Shown piece after piece: positions 14,698 to 24,073 of a stretch of DNA of 35,375 nt. This DNA is from Arthrobacter bambusae. GTDB lineage: Bacteria; Actinomycetota; Actinomycetes; Actinomycetales; Micrococcaceae. Under the pieces are notes generated by a model. It saw nothing but the letters and a program-made list of their open reading frames with translations, searched no databases and was not told the DNA's origin. Each line of letters opens with the position of its first letter. The stretch's first letter is position 1. The DNA lies in the NCBI RefSeq assembly GCF_022606295.1, contig NZ_JAHHZS010000039.1, positions 1 through 35,375 on the forward strand. Reading direction: 5' to 3'. Both the position numbers and the translations under genes were made by a program.

Positions 14698-15651
14698 TTA
14701 CTTGGCCGGGATCTGGACGGCCTTGCTGCCCGGCTTCCAGCCCTGGGGAGTCTGCTCCGCCTTGGTCGGGCGGTCTTTGTACCACTCGGCCGTCAGCTTG
14801 GTCCAGGTACCGTCCGCGATCACGGCGTCAAGGCCGGAGTTGAGGGCGTCGATCAGGGGCTGGTTGTCCTTGTTCACGGCCCAGGCGGTGAAGTTCTGGG
14901 TGTTGACGACCTTTTCGGCGATCTTCGTGTTGTCGCCGTCCTTCACCTGGCCCGTGGCCTGCTGCGACGGGGCGACCCAGGCATCAACCTGGCCGCTCTT
15001 CACGTTGGCGTAGACCGTGTTGTAGTCGGGGAAACGGACGGGCTCAAGCTTGAGCGTGTTCGTGACGTAGTCGTCCTGGACGGTGCCCTGGACGACGCCG
15101 ATGCGAACGTCGGACTTGAGGTCTGCGAAGCCCTTGACCTTGGAGTCGGTCTTGGTCACGACGGCCATGTAGCCGAAGTCGTAGCCATTGGTGAATCCGA
15201 CCGTTTCGCGGCGCTTGTCCGTGGTGGAGATCGAGGAGGAGCCGACGTCGAACTGCTTGTTCTTGACCTGGGACAGCAGCGCGGAGAAGTCAGTGGAAGC
15301 GAACTCGACCTTGAGGCCCAGCTTGGCGCCAACGGCACGCAGGAGTTCGTTGTCGTAGCCGGTGAACTTGCCCGAGGGATCGATGAAGATGTTCGGCGGG
15401 GCGTCCGAGAGGGTGCCGACGCGCAGTGTGCCGTCGGTGATCAGGCCCAGCTTGGACTTGTCGATCTTGTCCAGCGGGGTGACGTCCTTGGTGGTGTACT
15501 TGTCCAGCGTCTTCTGGTCGCTGCCCTGGAGGGCGTCGGTGGGCGAGGCGCTGCCTGTGCTGCCGGCTCCGCCACCGCAAGCGGCGAGCGAGACGGCGAG
15601 AACTGCAGCCACGGGGACAGCAGAGAACCACTTCAGGGCTTTGATTTTCAT
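14698..15651 (-). CDS. ABC transporter substrate-binding lipoprotein
   Basis: This is an extracytoplasmic binding protein of the SBP_bac_3 family (polar amino acids). The start at 15651 gives 317 residues with a lipoprotein signal: MKIKALKWF, a hydrophobic stretch, and the lipobox LAAC. The mature protein holds GTLRVGTLSDAPPNIF, GKFTGYDNELLRAVGAKLG, FDVGSSSISTTDKRRETVGF and RIGVVQGTVQDDYV, typical of this family. An in-frame ATG six codons upstream (15669) is an alternative start; neither has a clear Shine-Dalgarno. It is the first gene of the three-gene importer operon and is preceded by a 341-bp gene-free stretch. Confidence 0.93.
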   Translation of the reverse strand: MKIKALKWFSAVPVAAVLAVSLAACGGGAGSTGSASPTDALQGSDQKTLDKYTTKDVTPLDKIDKSKLGLITDGTLRVGTLSDAPPNIFIDPSGKFTGYDNELLRAVGAKLGLKVEFASTDFSALLSQVKNKQFDVGSSSISTTDKRRETVGFTNGYDFGYMAVVTKTDSKVKGFADLKSDVRIGVVQGTVQDDYVTNTLKLEPVRFPDYNTVYANVKSGQVDAWVAPSQQATGQVKDGDNTKIAEKVVNTQNFTAWAVNKDNQPLIDALNSGLDAVIADGTWTKLTAEWYKDRPTKAEQTPQGWKPGSKAVQIPAK

Positions 15652-15992
15652 CAAGCAAATCACTTTCATCGGGGAACACGCGTTCGTATCGAGACGGGCG
15701 GGGAACGCGGCCAAAGCAGGTTTGGGCCGCAATATCAGAACTCGACCCGCCAAACTTAATTATGTCATCCGCCTATTCAGCGGAAAATTGACGGCGATAA
15801 GACGCGTGATTCCAGGAAAATCCGAATTAAGTTCAATGCATTATGCGGATTGCCCCTGAGGTGCCGCGCCCGCTGGCATTGAGGGGGAATTGGTGACTGA
15901 CGCCCAGCTGGCTTTCAGGCAGCAAGTGCGGTGTGACGTGCATCCCATCATGCGGACGATGGGAAAGCGTCCGGTCCGTGGACCGGGAAACT
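15652..15992. other. 341-bp gene-free stretch
   Basis: This lies between the SBP start and the exonuclease stop. The SBP-proximal half is AT-rich for this genome and probably holds the importer promoter; CATAAT occurs on the minus strand near 15760-15770, but no convincing -35 is seen. TCCGC-N7-GCGGA (about 15765-15781) is a small dyad that could be an operator. The exonuclease-proximal part has two hairpins, listed separately. I see no RNA gene or credible small protein. Confidence 0.5.
15944..15986. terminator. Paired hairpins after the exonuclease gene
   Basis: CCGGTCC-GT-GGACCGG (15971-15986) is a 16-base near-perfect dyad ending 7 bp from the exonuclease stop. Eight bases further on is CCCATC-N8-GATGGG (15944-15963). 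Their position right after a minus-strand stop suggests 3'-end formation, though no T tract is present. Confidence 0.5.
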
Positions 15993-16703
15993 TTAGAAGT
16001 CTCCTCCGCTGGCGTCTTCCGGGGGGAGAACCGGCCAATTGCCTTCGATGACGGCTGTTGGTTTGGTCTTGCGCAGGTAGCTCTGGAAATCGGCGGCCTG
16101 GGCAGCCGCCCAATCAACCTGCAGGTGGTGCAGCTTGGAAGCGGGCATGTGCAGCTTCGGGAACTTGCCGGCCATGGCATCAAGGACACGCAGGGTGGCA
16201 AGGGCGTCCGCGGCGGAAGTGTGGGCGTTGTCCAGGTTCACGCCGTACTCTTCGCATAGCGCGGTCAGGGTCCGCTTGCCTTTGCGGTACCGGTCAACCT
16301 GCTTGTTCATGACGTAGGGGTCAAGGACCGGGAAACGGGTCAACTGCGGCACGCCGTATCGTGCTGATTCGGCGGCCAGGACCGTGAAGTCATAGCTGGC
16401 ATTGAACGCAATGACCGGCACGCCGTCGTCGAACAGTTCCTGGAGCGCGGCAGCAACTTCGCGCGTCACGTCTGCCGCCGGTCGGCCTTCGGCCCTCGCC
16501 TTTTCCGTGGTGATCCCGTGGATCTCGCTGGCCTCCAAGGGAATCTCCACACCGGGATCCGCCAACCATTCGAGCTCCTTGACGACGCTGCCGTCGTCGT
16601 CCACTACGGTGACCGAAGCGGTGACGATCCTGGCCGAACGGGAATTCCGTCCCGTGGTCTCGAGGTCGAACGCGGCGCGGGGGAGGGTGTTCCAAGAGCT
16701 CAT
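15993..16703 (-). CDS. DnaQ-like 3'-5' exonuclease (DEDDh)
   Basis: It is a single-domain exonuclease related to the epsilon proofreading subunit of DNA polymerase III, here without a GIY-YIG or polymerase domain. ExoI is FDLETTG with metal ligands Asp13 and Glu15. ExoII is in FNASYDFTVLAAE, and ExoIII has the His-x4-Asp of HTSAADA. Length is 236 residues. A TAGCGT box lies six bases before the ATG with no Shine-Dalgarno, consistent with a leaderless transcript. It is divergent from the ATL-adnA-adnB genes. It may act in repair or trimming rather than replication proofreading; that cannot be told from sequence. Confidence 0.92.
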   Translation of the reverse strand: MSSWNTLPRAAFDLETTGRNSRSARIVTASVTVVDDDGSVVKELEWLADPGVEIPLEASEIHGITTEKARAEGRPAADVTREVAAALQELFDDGVPVIAFNASYDFTVLAAESARYGVPQLTRFPVLDPYVMNKQVDRYRKGKRTLTALCEEYGVNLDNAHTSAADALATLRVLDAMAGKFPKLHMPASKLHHLQVDWAAAQAADFQSYLRKTKPTAVIEGNWPVLPPEDASGGDF

Positions 16704-16709
16704 GCTTCA

Positions 16710-16715
16710 ACGCTA
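16710..16715 (-). promoter_or_regulatory. Probable -10 box of the exonuclease gene
   Basis: TAGCGT on the minus strand lies six bases before the exonuclease ATG. This spacing places the transcription start near the ATG, with no room for a Shine-Dalgarno. Confidence 0.4.
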
Positions 16716-16779
16716 CCGGCGCCCTACGACAAGAACCGGACCGACACTCCTTCTGCGCCGATCCGGGGGTCCATGCCGA

Positions 16780-16785
16780 TAGGCT
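16780..16785 (+). promoter_or_regulatory. Probable -10 box of the ATL gene
   Basis: TAGGCT lies six bases before the ATG at 16792, matching TANNNT. Spacing is the same as for the divergent exonuclease and again implies a leaderless mRNA. No -35 is evident. Confidence 0.35.
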
Positions 16786-16791
16786 GGTGGC

Positions 16792-17208
16792 ATGCGGATG
16801 GAGTTTGTGACGGCGGTGCTGGCCGTCGTGGATCTCATGCCGCCCGGCGTTGCCGTCTCCTACGGGGATGTTGCCGAGCTTCTTGGTTCAGGCGGTCCCC
16901 GCCAGATCGGATCGGTCATGAGCCACCATGGGAGCACGGTGGCTTGGTGGCGGGTACTGCGTGCAAGCGGCGAGGCGCCCCCAGGGCTTGAGTCAGAAGC
17001 GCTGCACCACTACGTGGACGAGGGAACACCGCTGCACGGCGCCTACGCGGAATACCTGCGGACTGGCGAGGGCCGCTGGCGGGTTGACCTGGCGCGTGCC
17101 CGGTGGGCTCCGACGGACCGGGACTTCGACAGTATCGATGCGATCTCCGAACAACTCGAGCGTCAGCTCCATAAATTGTCGGTGCCCGATGATGAAATGA
17201 CCGTGTGA
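16792..17208 (+). CDS. Alkyltransferase-like protein (ATL, MGMT DNA-binding domain)
   Basis: It has the DNA-binding domain of O6-methylguanine-DNA methyltransferase, including MPPGVAVSYGDVAELLGSGGPRQIGSVM. The PCHR active site is replaced by AWWR (residues 51-54) and the whole protein contains no cysteine, so it cannot accept an alkyl group. ATL proteins bind O6-alkylguanine and pass lesions to nucleotide excision repair. At 138 residues it is longer than the usual 100-110, with a C-terminal acidic helical tail. An ATG two codons later (16798) is an alternative start. The stop overlaps the GTG of adnA by four bases, which ties it to the end-resection genes. Confidence 0.88.
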   Translation: MRMEFVTAVLAVVDLMPPGVAVSYGDVAELLGSGGPRQIGSVMSHHGSTVAWWRVLRASGEAPPGLESEALHHYVDEGTPLHGAYAEYLRTGEGRWRVDLARARWAPTDRDFDSIDAISEQLERQLHKLSVPDDEMTV

Positions 17209-20200
17209 GTCCAACACCGACACCCCAAGCAGCATCGCAGGAAGCAACAACATCGCCGCGGCAGGCGCAATCCCGGCACTCGCCTGCCCGCTTGCGCCTG
17301 CTTCCCCCTCGCGAGGTCCGCTACGCAGCCCCGGAGTTGTCCGCCGACCAAGCTGCCGTCGTCGGGCTCCCGCACGGATCCGGGCCGGTCCTGGTGCCGG
17401 GGGCGCCGGGCACCGGGAAGTCCACCGTGCTGGTGGAAACCGCCGTCCGGCGGGTTCAACGTGACGGCGTTGATCCGGAACGGATCCTGATTCTCGCACC
17501 CGGGCGGCATGCGGCGTCGGCGCTGCGGGACACCTTTACGGGGCGGCTGGACCGGAGCTTGAGTACGACGCCGGCGCGCACCTGGGCGTCATACGCCTTT
17601 GACCTGATCCGGCGAGCCAAAGCCGAGGGCGTACTGCCGCTTCAGCGGCCACCCAAACTGCTCTCGGGACCGGAACAGGACCTCATTATCAAGGAATTGC
17701 TGGAAGGGCACGCCCGGCCGGGCTTTGAACTTCCATGGCCGCAGGACTTGTCCGCGGCGTTGCCCACGCGAGGTTTCCGGCAGGAGATCCGGCAGCTCTT
17801 CGACCGGATCATCGAATCCGGACGGACTGCGGAAGATCTCACGTCGCTTGCCTACGAATGCGGCAGGCCGGACTGGATTGCCGCAGCGGACCTCTATTCG
17901 GAGTACCGCGACGTCCTGGACCTGCGCATGCCGGAAGCCTTTGACCCTGCCGGAATCATTACCGCGGCGCGGCAGATCTTCCAGGACTCGCCCGGATTCC
18001 TGGCGGCCGAGCGCGAACGGTTGCAGTTGATCCTCGTGGATGACGTGCAAGAGGCGAATCCCGCCGTGTTTGAATTGCTCGCGGATATCGCGGAAGGAAA
18101 GGACGTCTTGGTGGCGTCCTCTCCGGATACCGTGGTCCAAGGGTTCCGCGGCGCACGCCCCGACCTTGTCTCCGAACTGCCGCGGCTTCTCGGCGGCCTC
18201 GCGGGCACCGTGCGGGAGCTTCCGCTATGGCACACACACCGCCACCTCCCCGACGTCGCGAAAGCGTGGACCGGTGTGGCAGCGCGTATCTCGCAGCGGG
18301 CCGGGGGCCGGTTGGCCCGGCGTCTGGATCCCCTTCCCGCATCGGCGGAGGAGGCGCCTTCCGGCATGGCGCGGGCCGCGGGCCGGGTGGAAGCACATGT
18401 GCTTCCCTCCACAGTCCACGAGTTGCGCTACGTGGCTCAACGAATCCTCGAAGCACAGCTGCGCGAGAACCACGAGTTCGGCGACATCGCAGTGATCGTG
18501 CGCAACGGTGGGCAATTGGCGCAATTGCAGCGCTATTTGAGCGGCCAAGGAATCCCGGTCCGCGTCCCGGTCGCGGATTCCGCGGTCCGTGATGAAGTGG
18601 CTGTTCGCCCCCTGCTTGAGGTGTACGGAGTGGTGCTGGATACCGCCAAGCTGACGCCCGAGTCCGCCGTCTCCCTTCTCACGTCGAGGATCGGCGGGGC
18701 TACAGCCATCGAGTTGCGCCGCCTCCGGCAATCCTTGCGCCGGGAGGAGCTGTTGGGCGGAGGCGGTCGGTCCAGCGATGCGTTGCTCGTTGAAGCTTTG
18801 CTGGAGCCCGGAGCGCTGGGGTCCTTGGGTATCGAGGGCAGCTCGGCACGGCGTTTGGCCCGCATGATCGCGGCAGGACGTGCTGCGGCCGCCGAACCCG
18901 GAGCCAACGCGGAGACGGTGTTGTGGGCTTTGTGGCAAGCCACCGGGCTGGCTTCGCGCTGGACCGAAATGGCGCTCGACGGCGGCGCGGCCGGCGCCCG
19001 CGCGGACCGGGACCTCGACGCCATGATGGCCCTGTTCCACACCGCCGAGCGCTATGTCGACCAGCTTCCCGGCTCCGGTCCCGAACAGTTCCTGGAGTAT
19101 CTGCTCAGCCAGGAACTCCCCATGGACACCCTTGCCGCCAGGGCACAGGTGGAAGAAGCAGTGGAGCTCATGACGCCGGCCAGCGCAGCCGGGAGGGAAT
19201 GGGCCGTGGTCATCGTCGCGGGCCTCCAGGAAGGCGTCTGGCCCAACACCAGGCTCCGGGGTGAACTCCTCGGGAGCACTTTGTTTGCCGATGCGGTGGA
19301 GCATGGGGTTGAACATGCCTTGCAACGGGGTCCCCTCAGCAGGCTGCGGGATATCCGCTACGACGAGCTGCGCAGCTTCTCCACAGCCGTTTCACGTGCC
19401 CGGGAAGTCCTCATCTGCACGGCGGTCTCTTCCGAAGACGAGCAGCAATCTGCCTTTCTTGATTACGTGGCGCCCTTGGAACCGGGACAGTACCTACGTG
19501 AGTACACGCCGGTGGGCCGGCCCATGACGCTGCGCGCCCTGGTGGCCGAGCTCCGGCAGCGCGTTCAGCCGGACGACGTCGCGCTTGGCCGCCCGGGCGT
19601 GGCCGAGGATGCCGCCGAAGCTGCGCGCGTCCTGGCACACCTTGCCACCGCGGAGCCCGCCGTGCCGGGCGCACATCCGGATTCCTGGTGGGGACTGGCG
19701 CCACTCAGCAGCGAAGAACCGGTGGTGCCGGCAGAGGGCACCGTGTTCGTTTCTCCGTCGAAGGTGGAAACGGTGCACAAATCGCCGTTGGATTGGTTCG
19801 TCCAGGCGGCCGGGGGAGAAGCCGCCACCGACTTTGCCCGCAGCCTGGGCACCTTGGTCCATGCAATTGCCCAGGAACTGCCGGATGCTTCCGGCGCTGA
19901 GTATGTCGCCGAGCTGGTGCGCCGCTGGCCGACACTGGGTATGAAGGACAACTGGGAAGGCCGGCTGGACTTCCAACGGGCAGAGCAGATGGTCCGGAAA
20001 CTCGCCCAATACGTCCTGGTCATGCGGAGCGAAGGCCGAAGCCTGGCCGGGGTCGAAGCGGACTTCGAGGTCCCCCTTCCGGAGGTGCACCTGGGCCACG
20101 TTGGTGAGGATTCCGATGCTGTCCGGAACGCCGTGCTCCGGGGACAAGTGGATCGTCTGGAAATAGACGCAGAGGGCAGGCTGGTGATTGTCGACCTCAA

Positions 20201-20555
20201 GACGGGCAAACGGCAGCCGGGCAACGCCGAACTCGCCAGGCACCCCCAGTTGGGCGCGTATCAAGCTGCCGTGTTGCACGGGGCGTTCCAGGAAACGGTT
20301 CCAGGATCCGTTCCTGGCGGTGCCGTGCTCGCACAGCTGGGGACCAAGACGAAGACTCCGGCGGTCCAGGTGCAGGAGCCCTTGGATCCGGGGGATAACT
20401 GGGCACAGGACCTTGTCAGCGAGGCCGCTGTGCTCATGGCCGGAGCAAGCTTCGAAGCACGTCACGATCCCTCAAAAGGCAGCCACGGAGGCCACGGCTG
20501 CCGGCTACCCGATATTTGCCCGTTGTGCGCCAGGGGAAAGCAGGTCACTGAATGA
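17205..20555 (+). CDS. adnA: AdnA-like helicase-nuclease subunit
   Basis: It is predicted to be one half of the AdnAB motor-nuclease that resects DNA double-strand breaks in actinobacteria, in place of RecBCD or AddAB. Walker A is GAPGTGKS (66-73). Motif II reads LILVDDVQEA with Asp280 where the catalytic Glu of DE is expected. FRGARPDLV and VSRAREVLI represent later motifs. The C-terminal RecB-like nuclease is intact: GTLVHAIAQE, RGQVDRLEI, IVDLKTGKR (Asp997, Lys999) and QLGAYQ. A cysteine cluster near the end (CRLPDICPLC) may bind Fe-S. At 1116 residues it is of normal size. The GTG start overlaps ATL and the stop overlaps adnB. The degenerate motor fits AdnA rather than AdnB. Confidence 0.9.
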   Translation: MSPTPTPQAASQEATTSPRQAQSRHSPARLRLLPPREVRYAAPELSADQAAVVGLPHGSGPVLVPGAPGTGKSTVLVETAVRRVQRDGVDPERILILAPGRHAASALRDTFTGRLDRSLSTTPARTWASYAFDLIRRAKAEGVLPLQRPPKLLSGPEQDLIIKELLEGHARPGFELPWPQDLSAALPTRGFRQEIRQLFDRIIESGRTAEDLTSLAYECGRPDWIAAADLYSEYRDVLDLRMPEAFDPAGIITAARQIFQDSPGFLAAERERLQLILVDDVQEANPAVFELLADIAEGKDVLVASSPDTVVQGFRGARPDLVSELPRLLGGLAGTVRELPLWHTHRHLPDVAKAWTGVAARISQRAGGRLARRLDPLPASAEEAPSGMARAAGRVEAHVLPSTVHELRYVAQRILEAQLRENHEFGDIAVIVRNGGQLAQLQRYLSGQGIPVRVPVADSAVRDEVAVRPLLEVYGVVLDTAKLTPESAVSLLTSRIGGATAIELRRLRQSLRREELLGGGGRSSDALLVEALLEPGALGSLGIEGSSARRLARMIAAGRAAAAEPGANAETVLWALWQATGLASRWTEMALDGGAAGARADRDLDAMMALFHTAERYVDQLPGSGPEQFLEYLLSQELPMDTLAARAQVEEAVELMTPASAAGREWAVVIVAGLQEGVWPNTRLRGELLGSTLFADAVEHGVEHALQRGPLSRLRDIRYDELRSFSTAVSRAREVLICTAVSSEDEQQSAFLDYVAPLEPGQYLREYTPVGRPMTLRALVAELRQRVQPDDVALGRPGVAEDAAEAARVLAHLATAEPAVPGAHPDSWWGLAPLSSEEPVVPAEGTVFVSPSKVETVHKSPLDWFVQAAGGEAATDFARSLGTLVHAIAQELPDASGAEYVAELVRRWPTLGMKDNWEGRLDFQRAEQMVRKLAQYVLVMRSEGRSLAGVEADFEVPLPEVHLGHVGEDSDAVRNAVLRGQVDRLEIDAEGRLVIVDLKTGKRQPGNAELARHPQLGAYQAAVLHGAFQETVPGSVPGGAVLAQLGTKTKTPAVQVQEPLDPGDNWAQDLVSEAAVLMAGASFEARHDPSKGSHGGHGCRLPDICPLCARGKQVTE

Positions 20556-23500
20556 GCGTCCAGACACTCGCAGGAATGGAGGCGGAAGAGTCCGCCACGG
20601 TTGGCGCGGTCTTGCCGGAACCCCGGTTTTCGCCCGGCGAATTGGCCGATATCCTCGGCGAACGGAACCGTCCGACGGAAGAACAGTCCGCCATCATTGC
20701 GTCACCGTTGACCCCCCGGTTGGTCATCGCCGGAGCCGGATCCGGGAAAACCGCAACCATGGCAGACCGTGTGGTGTGGCTTGTGGCGAATGGATGGGTT
20801 CGCCCTGAAGAGGTCCTGGGCGTCACCTTCACCCGGAAGGCGTCAGGGGAGCTGGCCAGCCGTATCCGTGCCAAATTGGCCACCCTGCAACGCATCGCGT
20901 CGTCGGACAACGGGCAGTACGGCTTCCCGGAGGAAGTCGCGGGTTCCGATGAGCTTGAACCCAAAGTCTCCACTTACCACTCCTACGCCAGCGGCATCGT
21001 GTCCGACTACGGCTTGCGCCTGGGTATTGAGCGCGATGTGGTGCTGCTCGGCGGCGCCCAGGCCTGGCAGCTGGCGAGCGAAGTGGTTGAAGCGTACGAC
21101 GGCGACTATGAGCACTTCAGCGCTGCCAAGTCCACCTTGGTCAACGCCGTGATGCAGTTGGCCGGCGAGTGCGCCGAACACTTGCGCGAACCGGCCGAGG
21201 TTCAGCGTTGGTTGATGGACCGCGTGTCCGAATTCGCGCAATTGCCCTATACGTCCGCGGCGAAAAAGAACCCGTCCCAGGCTGCGGGCGATCTCGGCGC
21301 CATGTTGCGGACCAGGGCCAGCGTCGCGGACATGGTGGGGCGTTACCAAGAGGCCAAGAGAAACCGCGGAGTCCTCGACTTTGGCGACCTCGTGGCGCTG
21401 GCTGCGAAGATTGCCCAGGACATACCACTGGCAGCTGCCACCGAACGGGCCCGCTACAAGGTGGTGTTGCTGGATGAATTCCAGGACACCTCGCACGCGC
21501 AACTTGTCCTGTTTTCCCGGCTGTTCGGGGGAGGGCATGCTGTGACGGCGGTGGGGGATCCCAACCAGTCCATCTACGGATTCAGGGGTGCTTCGGCCGG
21601 CCAACTATTCCACTTCGTCCAGGAATTTCCCGTCCGGGTGGAAGATGGCTTCGGAACGGCATCCCTTGCGACGGCACCCACCTCGTACCTGACCACTGCC
21701 TGGCGGAACGGGCGTAACATCCTGGCCGCCGCCAACGTCATCTCTGCGCCGCTCAACAAGGCCGCCGCCACCGAAGGAGCCCCGGGCTCCAGGGCCGAAG
21801 ACACTGCTGTGGCCGTGCCGCCGCTGCAACCGAGCCCGGCGGCCGTGGACGGCAACGTTGTCCTCGGACGTTTTGGCACGGATGAAGACGAAGCCGCGGC
21901 GATTGGGCGGGATGTCCGCCGTTATCGGCGCACCGTCTTTGAAACCGCGGCCGACGGTACGCCGGTTTCCCCCACCATGGCAGTACTTTGCCGCCGTCGG
22001 GCACAGATGGAATGCTTGCGGCGTGAATTCGAGGTCCAAGGGATTCCGTATGAAATAGTCGGCCTCGGCGGACTCCTCGACACCCCTGAAGTGGTGGATC
22101 TCGTGGCGGCGCTCCGGGTCCTCGCGGATCCCGGCCGTTCAGATGCGCTGATGCGTTTGCTGGCCGGGGCCCGGTGGAGGATCGGGACTGCGGATTTGAT
22201 GGCTTTCCGCGACTGGTCCCAGTTCCTGGCCAGGCGGCGATCACAAGGAGCTACGGTGGACAGCGGTGCCGGAGACGAGGCGTCGGGTGCGGACGAAAGC
22301 CCTATGGAGACGGTCGTCGAAAGCGACATTACGGATGCAGCCAGCCTTGTGGAAGCGCTGGACTTCCTGCCGCGACCAGGATGGACTTCCGGCCATGGGC
22401 GCTCCCTCAGCGCGGCAGCCTTGGACCGGCTTGGCCGCTTGTCTGCGGAGCTTAGGAACCTGCGGGGGTTCATTGGAGATGATCTGACCACGTTGATCGG
22501 CGAGGTGGAGCGCGCCATGCTGCTGGACATTGAGGTCGCTGCGAAGCCCGGGACGAGCATCCACCAGGCCCGCCGGAACCTGGACGCGTTCCATGACGCC
22601 GCGGCGGGTTTCCTGCAGACTTCACAGCGCGTGGACCTGTTGGCTTTCCTGGGGTGGCTTGAAGCGGCCGCAACAGAAGAAGGCGGACTCGACATGGCCG
22701 ACGCCGAGGTGAACCACGAGGCCGTGCAATTGCTGACCGTCCATGCCTCCAAAGGCTTGGAATGGGACGTTGTCTTTGTCCCCGGCCTCAACGCCGGGGC
22801 CTTCCCGAGCAACCGGGACTCCCGGTGGAGCAGCGGTACCGCGGCCCTGCCATGGCCGCTCCGGGGCGACCGGGCGGATCTCCCCCAATGGGATCTGGAC
22901 CAGCCGGACCAAAAGGGCTGGCTTGACGCCGAAAAGGACTTCAAATCGGAAGTCCAGCACCACGGCGAGGCCGAAGAGCGAAGACTCGCCTACGTTGCCT
23001 ACACCCGGGCAAAGTTCGTCCTGTGGGCGTCGAGCGCCGCGTGGAATGGTTCCCGGGCCGGGATAGCCGAGACTTCGCCCTTCCTTGCTGAGCTGGCGTG
23101 CCTTGCCGGCGAGGCAGGCAGCGATTCCGGTGGAGCATCGGCCGCTGCCATCCACCCCCAGTCCCTCAGCGAAGACGCGCTGCCCACAGAGAGCCCCCTG
23201 ACTGTCGGCACCGAGGTGGCGATCTTCCCCTATGATCCGCTCGAGGGCCCGAGCGACCCTCGAACGGGGGAACGGCTCCGCTTGGTCCCCGGCCGGCGGG
23301 CCGCCATGGAGGCGGCGGCGACCAGGGTCAGGAACGCCGTCGACCGACTGCAGAAGGATTCGCCGCTGGTCATGGACGCCTCGCTGGGCTCACTCCGCGG
23401 GGCGGCGGCCGGCTGGGCCGCCGAAGCGGAGTTGTTGTTGGAACGGCAACTGCGGCGGAAGCCGGTCCAAGACGTCCATTTGCCCGGACACATCTCGGCA

Positions 23501-24073
23501 TCGATGTTCGTCGACCTGGGAGACGATCCGGCCGCTGTCCTGGGCCAGCTCCGGCGCCCGGTGCCCCGGCAACCCGGGATCTCGGCACGCAAAGGCACCG
23601 CCTTCCACTCCTGGGTCGAGGAATACTTCGGAACCACAGGAATGCTGGATCTCGACGAAGCGCCCGGCTCTGACTCCCACATCGACGAAGCCTACGGACT
23701 TGATGACATGGTGGCGACGTTCAGTACTTCAGAATGGGCCCACCGGTCCCCGGCCTTCGTCGAAGTTCCCGTGGAAACGAGGATCGGGGACGTCGTGGTG
23801 CGCGGACGGATTGATGCTGTCTTCCGCGGGGCGGACGGCACATGGGAACTGGTGGACTGGAAAACGGGCAGGCGCCCGTCCGGCAGGCAACTCAAGACCC
23901 GCGCCGTGCAACTGGCGGTGTACCGGCTGGCATGGGCGCGCCTCAAGGGTGTGCCGTTGGAGCACGTCAGCGCAGCGTTCTACTACGTTGCCGATGACGC
24001 TGTGGTGAGGCCCCACGACCTGGGCACGGCCGAAGAACTGGAGAACATCATCGCTTCCGCGCTGGGCCACTGA
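20552..24073 (+). CDS. adnB: AdnB-like helicase-nuclease subunit
   Basis: It is the lead motor of the AdnAB end-resection complex, a UvrD-type 3'-5' translocase fused to a RecB-like nuclease. Walker A is GAGSGKT (61-67), motif Ia GVTFTRKASGEL, motif II VLLDEFQDT (Asp308-Glu309), motif III GDPNQSIYGFRGA, motif V LLTVHASKGLEWD and motif VI LAYVAYTRAK, all intact. The nuclease domain shows RKGTAFHSWVEEYF, VRGRIDAVF, ELVDWKTGRR (Asp1102, Lys1104) and QLAVYRLAW. Length is 1173 residues. The ATG overlaps the adnA stop (ATGA), consistent with equimolar synthesis of the heterodimer. A purine-rich GGGGAAAG lies upstream inside adnA. Confidence 0.94.
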   Translation: MSVQTLAGMEAEESATVGAVLPEPRFSPGELADILGERNRPTEEQSAIIASPLTPRLVIAGAGSGKTATMADRVVWLVANGWVRPEEVLGVTFTRKASGELASRIRAKLATLQRIASSDNGQYGFPEEVAGSDELEPKVSTYHSYASGIVSDYGLRLGIERDVVLLGGAQAWQLASEVVEAYDGDYEHFSAAKSTLVNAVMQLAGECAEHLREPAEVQRWLMDRVSEFAQLPYTSAAKKNPSQAAGDLGAMLRTRASVADMVGRYQEAKRNRGVLDFGDLVALAAKIAQDIPLAAATERARYKVVLLDEFQDTSHAQLVLFSRLFGGGHAVTAVGDPNQSIYGFRGASAGQLFHFVQEFPVRVEDGFGTASLATAPTSYLTTAWRNGRNILAAANVISAPLNKAAATEGAPGSRAEDTAVAVPPLQPSPAAVDGNVVLGRFGTDEDEAAAIGRDVRRYRRTVFETAADGTPVSPTMAVLCRRRAQMECLRREFEVQGIPYEIVGLGGLLDTPEVVDLVAALRVLADPGRSDALMRLLAGARWRIGTADLMAFRDWSQFLARRRSQGATVDSGAGDEASGADESPMETVVESDITDAASLVEALDFLPRPGWTSGHGRSLSAAALDRLGRLSAELRNLRGFIGDDLTTLIGEVERAMLLDIEVAAKPGTSIHQARRNLDAFHDAAAGFLQTSQRVDLLAFLGWLEAAATEEGGLDMADAEVNHEAVQLLTVHASKGLEWDVVFVPGLNAGAFPSNRDSRWSSGTAALPWPLRGDRADLPQWDLDQPDQKGWLDAEKDFKSEVQHHGEAEERRLAYVAYTRAKFVLWASSAAWNGSRAGIAETSPFLAELACLAGEAGSDSGGASAAAIHPQSLSEDALPTESPLTVGTEVAIFPYDPLEGPSDPRTGERLRLVPGRRAAMEAAATRVRNAVDRLQKDSPLVMDASLGSLRGAAAGWAAEAELLLERQLRRKPVQDVHLPGHISASMFVDLGDDPAAVLGQLRRPVPRQPGISARKGTAFHSWVEEYFGTTGMLDLDEAPGSDSHIDEAYGLDDMVATFSTSEWAHRSPAFVEVPVETRIGDVVVRGRIDAVFRGADGTWELVDWKTGRRPSGRQLKTRAVQLAVYRLAWARLKGVPLEHVSAAFYYVADDAVVRPHDLGTAEELENIIASALGH

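Noticed and set aside
13892..15013. Plus-strand open frame of 373 codons
   Set aside because: It is antisense to the ABC permease and SBP genes, with no recognisable domain.
16792..17208. True O6-methylguanine-DNA methyltransferase
   Set aside because: The PCHR active site is AWWR and the protein contains no cysteine, so it is an ATL protein.
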